From: Clostridia bacterium
GTDB taxonomy: Bacteria > Bacillota > Clostridia > Oscillospirales > CAG-272
Direction: 5' to 3'
Length of the DNA stretch: 9,313 bases
Assembly (NCBI GenBank): GCA_900753295.1
Contig: CAADYQ010000020.1
Span: forward strand, 1 to 9,313
Below are positions 5,383 to 9,313 of the stretch, piece after piece. Position numbers and translations under genes: made by a program. The notes under the pieces were generated by a model. That model had not been told where the DNA came from. It made no database searches and worked only from the letters and a program-made list of their open reading frames with translations. Position 1 is the stretch's first letter. The number at the start of each line of letters is the position of its first letter.

Positions 5383-7662
5383 TCAATCACCCGCCTTTTC
5401 GCGTATGCGCCGGCAAAGCCCTGTATACCTCAGCATCTGCCGCTTGTTTTCCACCATTGTCCGCACTACATCCTGCCTGCCGACAAGAATGACCATTTTC
5501 TGCGCCCGCGTGACAGCGGTATAAAACAGATTTCGCGTGAGCAGCATCTCGGGCGCGCCGTACATCGGGATTATCACTATCGGATATTCGCTGCCCTGAC
5601 TTTTGTGTACCGTTATTGCGTACGCAAGCTCCATATCGTCAAGGTCCGAGAACGAATAGTCAACTATCCTGTCGTCAAAATTCAGCGTCATGCTCTGCGA
5701 TGAGGTGTTTATCGCCTCGATAACGCCGATGTCGCCGTTGAATATCCCCACGCCCTCTTTATTTCCGCGCGTCCACTCAAGCTCGTAATTGTTGCGGGTC
5801 TGCATCACCTTGTCGCCCACGCGGAATATAACGTCGCGGAAGCGCAGCTCGCGCTTTTCGCCGTCGCCGGGATTGAGCGCTCTCTGCAAAAGAGCATTGA
5901 GATTCTGCGTTCCGCCTGCGCCGCGCCGCGATGGCGTTATCACCTGTATACCGGACATCGGATCGACGCCGTATGCGGCGGGGAGCCTTTTAACGCAAAG
6001 GTCGACGACCGTTGCGGCTATCTCCACATCGCTCACGCGCTGAAGAAAGAAGAAATCGCGGTCGCGCACATCAAGCGTCGGCATTTCGCCGCGGTTGATC
6101 GCGTGCGCGTTGGTAACTATCAGCGATTCCTGCGCCTGACGGAATATTTCGGTCAGGCAAACGGTCGCAAATGCGCCCGAGTCGATAATATCATGCAGAA
6201 CATTGCCTGCGCCGACAGAGGGTAGCTGGTCGGCGTCGCCGATGATTATCAGCCGCGCGCCCGGCTTGATGGCGCGCAAAAGCGCCGCCGTAAGCGCGGA
6301 ATCAAGCATCGACGCCTCGTCGATTATGATAACATGCTCGTCAAGCAGATCCTTTTCGCACCTGCGGAAGGTCAAACGTCTGCCGTCAGCGCCCTCGCCG
6401 GCGTACTCCGCCTCAAGCAGACGGTGGACCGTCCGCGCCTCGCGCGAGGTCGCCTCCGAAAGCCGCTTGGCGGCGCGTCCCGTCGGGGCCGCAAGCGCCG
6501 TGTCAAGATCCATGCTGTCGAAAATATCAAGAAGCGCGCGCACAACGGTCGTCTTTCCGGTACCGGGACCGCCCGTCAGCACCATCACGCCATGGACGAG
6601 AGCGTCCGCAATGGCGCGCCGCTGTGCATCGGCGTACCGTATGCCGCGCGACATTTCTTCCTTATTTATAAATGAATCAACATTCCCGGCATCTATGGGA
6701 ATGCATTTGCGATCGATCGTAGAGAGCTTTTTTGCTATATACTTTTCGTCGGCGTAGGCGTGCTTTTCATATATGAGCCGCCCGTCTCCGTCGCGCTCCG
6801 CTATAAGCTCGCCCTGCGATATAAGCACGGCAAGCGCATCCTTTGCCGCATCCTCGGTCACGTGGAGCATTCCCGCCGCGGTAGCCGTCAGCTTGTCCTC
6901 CGGCAGGCAGACATGACCGTTCTGTGCCGCGTTTGAAACCAACACATGGCGCACGCCGCACTCTATGCGCGACGGCGAATCCTCCGGATAGCCCATTGAC
7001 CTTGCCATGGCATCGGCGCGGTCAAAGCCGATCCCCTGCACCTCGCCGCATAGGGCATACGGATTCTCCTTTGCCACGCTTACAGACTCGGAGCCGAAGC
7101 GTTTATATATCCGCATGGTCAGCTCGGGACCGAAATAATCGCGGAAGAACATTACCGTGCCGCGCATATCCGACTGCTTTTTGAACTCCTCGGATATCTC
7201 CCGCGCCCGCTTTACCGTTATCCCCGGCACCTCCGCCAGCCACTCCGGATGGTTCTCTATCACATCAAACGTATCCTCGCCGAACTGCGCTACGATCTTA
7301 TGCGCGGTCTTCAGCCGTATTCCGCGTATCGCGCCGGAGGAAAGATACCTCTCGATAGCCGCTACGTCGGACGGCAGCTCGCGCTCATATTCAAGCACGC
7401 GGAACTGCCTTCCGTAGCGCGCGTTGTTTTCCCATCTTCCGCGCAGACGCAGAAGATCGCCCTCTGTAACGTCGGGCATAACGCCGAGGACAGAATGAAG
7501 TCCGCCATCGTCGCCCTCAAGCGACAGTATAACGAACCCCGTATCCTCGCGTGCATAAATTATTTCTTCGACCGTGCCGGAAAGCGTACCGCCTCCCGCA
7601 GCACCCGCCGAGCCGGCATCGGGGCGACCGTATGCCTCTTCAAATATACTTCCGGGACTCAT
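5383..7662 (-). CDS. recD2: RecD-like ATP-dependent 5'-3' DNA helicase RecD2
   Basis: A 759-residue SF1B helicase of the RecD2 type, found in bacteria independently of RecBC and involved in replication and repair. The long N-terminal region includes an OB-like start (GTVEEIIYAREDTGFVILSL) and helix-hairpin-helix segments (about residues 111-157, with VPGITVKRAREI), which set RecD2 apart from short RecD. Helicase motifs follow in order: Walker A GGPGTGKT (364-371, Lys370), motif Ia APTGRAAKRL (392-401), Walker B IIIDEAS (445-451), motif III IGDADQLPSVG (474-484), motif IV TEIFRQ (504-509), motif V VHKSQGSEYP (685-694) and motif VI YTAVTRAQK (714-722, Arg719). All key residues are present, so it should be active. 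GGTGA lies 4 nt before the ATG. It sits between the small membrane gene and comF, overlapping the latter. Confidence 0.97.
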   Translation of the reverse strand: MSPGSIFEEAYGRPDAGSAGAAGGGTLSGTVEEIIYAREDTGFVILSLEGDDGGLHSVLGVMPDVTEGDLLRLRGRWENNARYGRQFRVLEYERELPSDVAAIERYLSSGAIRGIRLKTAHKIVAQFGEDTFDVIENHPEWLAEVPGITVKRAREISEEFKKQSDMRGTVMFFRDYFGPELTMRIYKRFGSESVSVAKENPYALCGEVQGIGFDRADAMARSMGYPEDSPSRIECGVRHVLVSNAAQNGHVCLPEDKLTATAAGMLHVTEDAAKDALAVLISQGELIAERDGDGRLIYEKHAYADEKYIAKKLSTIDRKCIPIDAGNVDSFINKEEMSRGIRYADAQRRAIADALVHGVMVLTGGPGTGKTTVVRALLDIFDSMDLDTALAAPTGRAAKRLSEATSREARTVHRLLEAEYAGEGADGRRLTFRRCEKDLLDEHVIIIDEASMLDSALTAALLRAIKPGARLIIIGDADQLPSVGAGNVLHDIIDSGAFATVCLTEIFRQAQESLIVTNAHAINRGEMPTLDVRDRDFFFLQRVSDVEIAATVVDLCVKRLPAAYGVDPMSGIQVITPSRRGAGGTQNLNALLQRALNPGDGEKRELRFRDVIFRVGDKVMQTRNNYELEWTRGNKEGVGIFNGDIGVIEAINTSSQSMTLNFDDRIVDYSFSDLDDMELAYAITVHKSQGSEYPIVIIPMYGAPEMLLTRNLFYTAVTRAQKMVILVGRQDVVRTMVENKRQMLRYTGLCRRIREKAGD

Positions 7663-7692
7663 TTTGTCACCCCAAGCCTTTCCTAAGTTTTT

Positions 7693-7992
7693 TCAGTCGT
7701 TCCGGCTCACCTCGACTATATCAGCCGACGGGCAAAGCCGATGAACACGCGCCGCGATCTCACCGTCCCCCTCCGGGATCAGTACCGTAACACGCGGACG
7801 TCGCTGCCACGAGGCACGCGCCTCGTCTATAAGTATGTCGATAAGCTCGTCATCCTCACTGCCGTCAAGACGGATGGCAGCTATCGGTGCAAATCTCTGC
7901 GGTATAAAGATTTTTTCGGATAACAGCTTAAGAGCCGAATACCCGCCGAAAACGGCGAGTACGGCTATCAGAATATCAAAAACCGTTTTCAT
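7693..7992 (-). CDS. Small membrane-anchored protein of unknown function
   Basis: I do not recognise this 99-residue protein. Residues about 5-25 (FDILIAVLAVFGGYSALKLL) form one hydrophobic segment, followed by a soluble domain of about 70 residues. The soluble part alternates predicted strands and helices: APIAAIRL, an acidic helix with EDDELIDILIDEA, then a basic patch RRPRVTVLIPEGD and a last segment ending in ADIVEVS. This resembles a small alpha/beta domain, but no catalytic motif is evident. The start at 7992 is chosen because GGGGGAG (8003-7997) lies 4 nt upstream; a GTG at 8031 would extend it through a large inverted repeat and lacks a convincing ribosome site. It lies 76 bp after metK and 30 bp before recD2 on the same strand. 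Its ribosome-binding site is inside a predicted hairpin. Confidence 0.75.
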   Translation of the reverse strand: MKTVFDILIAVLAVFGGYSALKLLSEKIFIPQRFAPIAAIRLDGSEDDELIDILIDEARASWQRRPRVTVLIPEGDGEIAARVHRLCPSADIVEVSRND

Positions 7993-7993
7993 T

Positions 7994-8061
7994 TTTCTCC
8001 CCCACGGCATCTGTCGGTGATAATATATCACCTCACTACATTATATGCCGTGCGGGAGAAA
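7994..8061 (-). promoter_or_regulatory. Large inverted repeat predicted to sequester a ribosome-binding site
   Basis: Two 17-nt arms (7994-8010 and 8045-8061) are complementary at 16 of 17 positions; the single mismatch is C8002 against C8053. The 34-nt interval holds a second perfect hairpin (GGTGAT-AATAT-ATCACC, 8016-8032). In minus-strand RNA the 3' arm contains GGGGGAG, the ribosome site of the 99-residue gene, paired with CTCCC in the 5' arm, which begins 7 nt after the metK stop codon. Neither side has a T-tract, so it is not an ordinary terminator. A TATAAT (8045-8040, minus strand) with no good -35 lies at the loop side of the 5' arm; a transcript starting from it would lack that arm. 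Confidence 0.65.
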
Positions 8062-8068
8062 TTCTGAC

Positions 8069-9253
8069 TCACGAAAGCGCCGCTATAAGTGCGGGAGCAA
8101 GGTCGCGCTTCTCCCACGGGATGTCAAGCTCCTCGCGGCCCATATGACCGTATGCCGCCAGTTCGGAGTAGATCGGACGGCGAAGATCAAACTTCGCTAT
8201 AATGGCTGCGGGACGGAAGTCAAAGCACTTGCCGACAGCCTCGGCGATCTTTTCGTCGGAATATTTTCCAGTGCCGAAGGTATCGACGAGTATGGAAACA
8301 GGGCGCGCAACACCGATGGCATAAGCCACCTGTATCTCGCAACGGCTCGCGAGTCCGGCGGCAACGATGTTCTTTGCCACGTAACGCGCGGCATACGATG
8401 CCGAACGGTCTACCTTTGTGGGGTCCTTGCCGGAGAAAGCTCCGCCGCCGTGACGGGCATATCCGCCGTAGGTGTCAACGATGATCTTTCTGCCGGTGAG
8501 TCCGCTGTCGCCCATAGGACCGCCGATAACGAATCTGCCGGTCGGGTTGACGTATATCTTCGTCTTTTCATCCAGCAGCTCTGCGGGGACCGTCGATTTT
8601 ATTACCTCGCGCTCGATGTCGGCGCGGATCTGGTTGAGAGTCACAATGTCGCTGTGCTGAGAGGACACGACTATGGTGTCAACACGCACGGGTCTGTCGC
8701 CGTCATACTCGACAGTGACCTGAGTTTTTCCGTCCGGACGCAGGTAGGGGATGGTCCCGTTCTTTCTGACCTCGGTCAGCTTCTTAGCCAGCTTGTGCGC
8801 AAGCGAAATGGGGAGCGGCATAAGCTCGGGCGTTTCGTCGCAGGCATAGCCGAACATAAGTCCCTGGTCGCCGGCGCCGGTATCAAGACCGTCGGATTCG
8901 CCGTTTTTCGCTTCAAGCGAGCGATCGACGCCGAGCGCGATATCGGGCGACTGCTCATGCACCGAGCTGATGACGGCACAGCTATCGCAGTCAAAGCCGT
9001 ATTTTGCGCGGTCATAGCCGATCTTTCTCACGGTGTCGCGCGCAAGAGTCTGGAAATCAACATAACCCTCTGTCGTTATCTCGCCCATGATGAGGATAAG
9101 TCCTGTCGTACAAGTCACCTCACAGGCAACACGGGACATGGGGTCCTGTCTGAGCAGCTCGTCAAGCACTGCGTCTGATATTTTGTCGCACAGCTTGTCG
9201 GGATGTCCCTCGGTCACTGATTCGGATGTGAAAAAGCGTTTGTTTTCGTTCAT
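8069..9253 (-). CDS. metK: S-adenosylmethionine synthetase (methionine adenosyltransferase)
   Basis: A 394-residue cytoplasmic enzyme of standard length that makes S-adenosylmethionine from methionine and ATP. Family signatures are complete: the N-terminal TSESVTEGHPDKLCDKISDA (residues 9-28, active-site His17 and Asp19), GEITTEGYVD (57-66), GAGDQGLMFGYA (126-137), GGPMGDSGLTGRKIIVDTYG (244-263) and the glycine-rich signature GGGAFSGKDPTKVDRS (269-284). The start ATG at 9253 is preceded by AAAGGA about 7 nt upstream, and MNENKRFFTSESVTEGHPDK is the expected N-terminus. The frame remains open to the right edge, but the extra 20 codons are not credible coding sequence. It is the first gene seen in the minus-strand run; the next gene's ribosome site is occluded by a hairpin just after this stop codon. 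Confidence 0.98.
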   Translation of the reverse strand: MNENKRFFTSESVTEGHPDKLCDKISDAVLDELLRQDPMSRVACEVTCTTGLILIMGEITTEGYVDFQTLARDTVRKIGYDRAKYGFDCDSCAVISSVHEQSPDIALGVDRSLEAKNGESDGLDTGAGDQGLMFGYACDETPELMPLPISLAHKLAKKLTEVRKNGTIPYLRPDGKTQVTVEYDGDRPVRVDTIVVSSQHSDIVTLNQIRADIEREVIKSTVPAELLDEKTKIYVNPTGRFVIGGPMGDSGLTGRKIIVDTYGGYARHGGGAFSGKDPTKVDRSASYAARYVAKNIVAAGLASRCEIQVAYAIGVARPVSILVDTFGTGKYSDEKIAEAVGKCFDFRPAAIIAKFDLRRPIYSELAAYGHMGREELDIPWEKRDLAPALIAALS

Positions 9254-9292
9254 TTTATATTCCTTTCGATTTTCCCTTATCAACCTTAGACG

Positions 9293-9313
9293 AAAAAAGA
9301 AAAGCGGCTCCAC
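9293..9313 (-). terminator. Probable 3' half of an intrinsic terminator upstream of metK
   Basis: On the minus strand the window opens with GTGGAGCCGC followed by TTTT, C and TTTTTT. This looks like the right arm and T-tract of a terminator whose left arm lies beyond the window. It ends about 39 nt before the metK ATG. It may end an upstream gene or be the expression platform of a leader riboswitch controlling metK. Confidence 0.4.

Noticed and set aside
7993..8031. Longer GTG-initiated form of the 99-residue protein.
   Set aside because: It would translate through the inverted repeat and lacks a convincing ribosome site. The ATG at 7992 has a strong one.
7994..8061. The metK-downstream inverted repeat as a standard intrinsic terminator.
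   Set aside because: Neither strand has a T-tract after the stem; the minus strand continues with AAAA and the start codon ATG.
8045..9178. Long open frame on the plus strand opposite metK, with similar ones opposite pepD and mreB (for example 2718-3386, 3616-4440).
   Set aside because: They are shadows of well-supported genes on the minus strand, arising from G+C-rich codon use. They show no recognisable domains.
9254..9313. Extension of metK to the right edge, and a TTGATA-18-TATAAA promoter match.
   Set aside because: The added residues do not resemble a MetK N-terminus and cover a T-tract. The promoter match would place the transcript start inside the coding sequence.
9254..9313. A SAM riboswitch aptamer within the window upstream of metK.
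   Set aside because: Only 60 nt are available, too short for a SAM-I aptamer, and no characteristic core sequence is visible on the correct strand.
1..9313. CRISPR arrays, tRNA genes, insertion sequences, phage or defence genes.
   Set aside because: No regularly spaced repeats, cloverleaf-like segments, transposase motifs or defence-domain motifs were seen on either strand.

Overview
The window looks like chromosomal DNA from a low-to-mid G+C-rich member of the Clostridia (Firmicutes), perhaps an uncultured gut Oscillospirales or Christensenellales lineage. The evidence is indirect. Shine-Dalgarno sites are strong and purine-rich. There is a lipoprotein solute-binding protein with a Thr/Ala/Asp-rich linker next to an AraC regulator. 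recD2 and comF overlap next to metK and an mreB-type gene, and sigma-A-like promoters are visible. No 16S or other marker gene is present, so the taxonomic placement is inference.

Layout from left to right: (1) positions 1-845 on the minus strand hold the 5' part of an ABC-transporter substrate-binding lipoprotein gene that runs off the left edge. (2) A 147-bp divergent intergenic region carries a very good promoter for (3) an AraC-family regulator on the plus strand (993-1841), the only plus-strand gene. (4) A long perfect hairpin (about 1857-1905) separates this sugar-uptake-like module from (5) a run of minus-strand genes read from right to left: metK (S-adenosylmethionine synthetase), a 99-residue membrane-anchored protein of unknown function, recD2 (DNA helicase), comF (phosphoribosyltransferase-like competence protein), an mreB/mbl cell-shape gene, and pepD (M20 aminoacyl-histidine dipeptidase).

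The right-hand run contains housekeeping genes with little functional unity. recD2 and comF overlap and are probably translationally coupled. mreB has its own promoter candidate in an AT-rich gap. pepD follows mreB after 52 bp with no visible terminator. The hairpin just after pepD has its T-tract on the minus strand and is the natural end of the run. A second minus-strand terminator-like hairpin lies inside the araC coding sequence.

I see no CRISPR array, tRNA, rRNA, insertion sequence, phage gene or defence island, and no obviously new multigene system. The most unusual element is a large inverted repeat (7994-8061) between metK and the small unknown gene. As RNA it would pair the whole ribosome-binding site of the unknown gene with sequence just after the metK stop codon. 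This suggests that expression of the small gene depends on metK translation or on an internal promoter.
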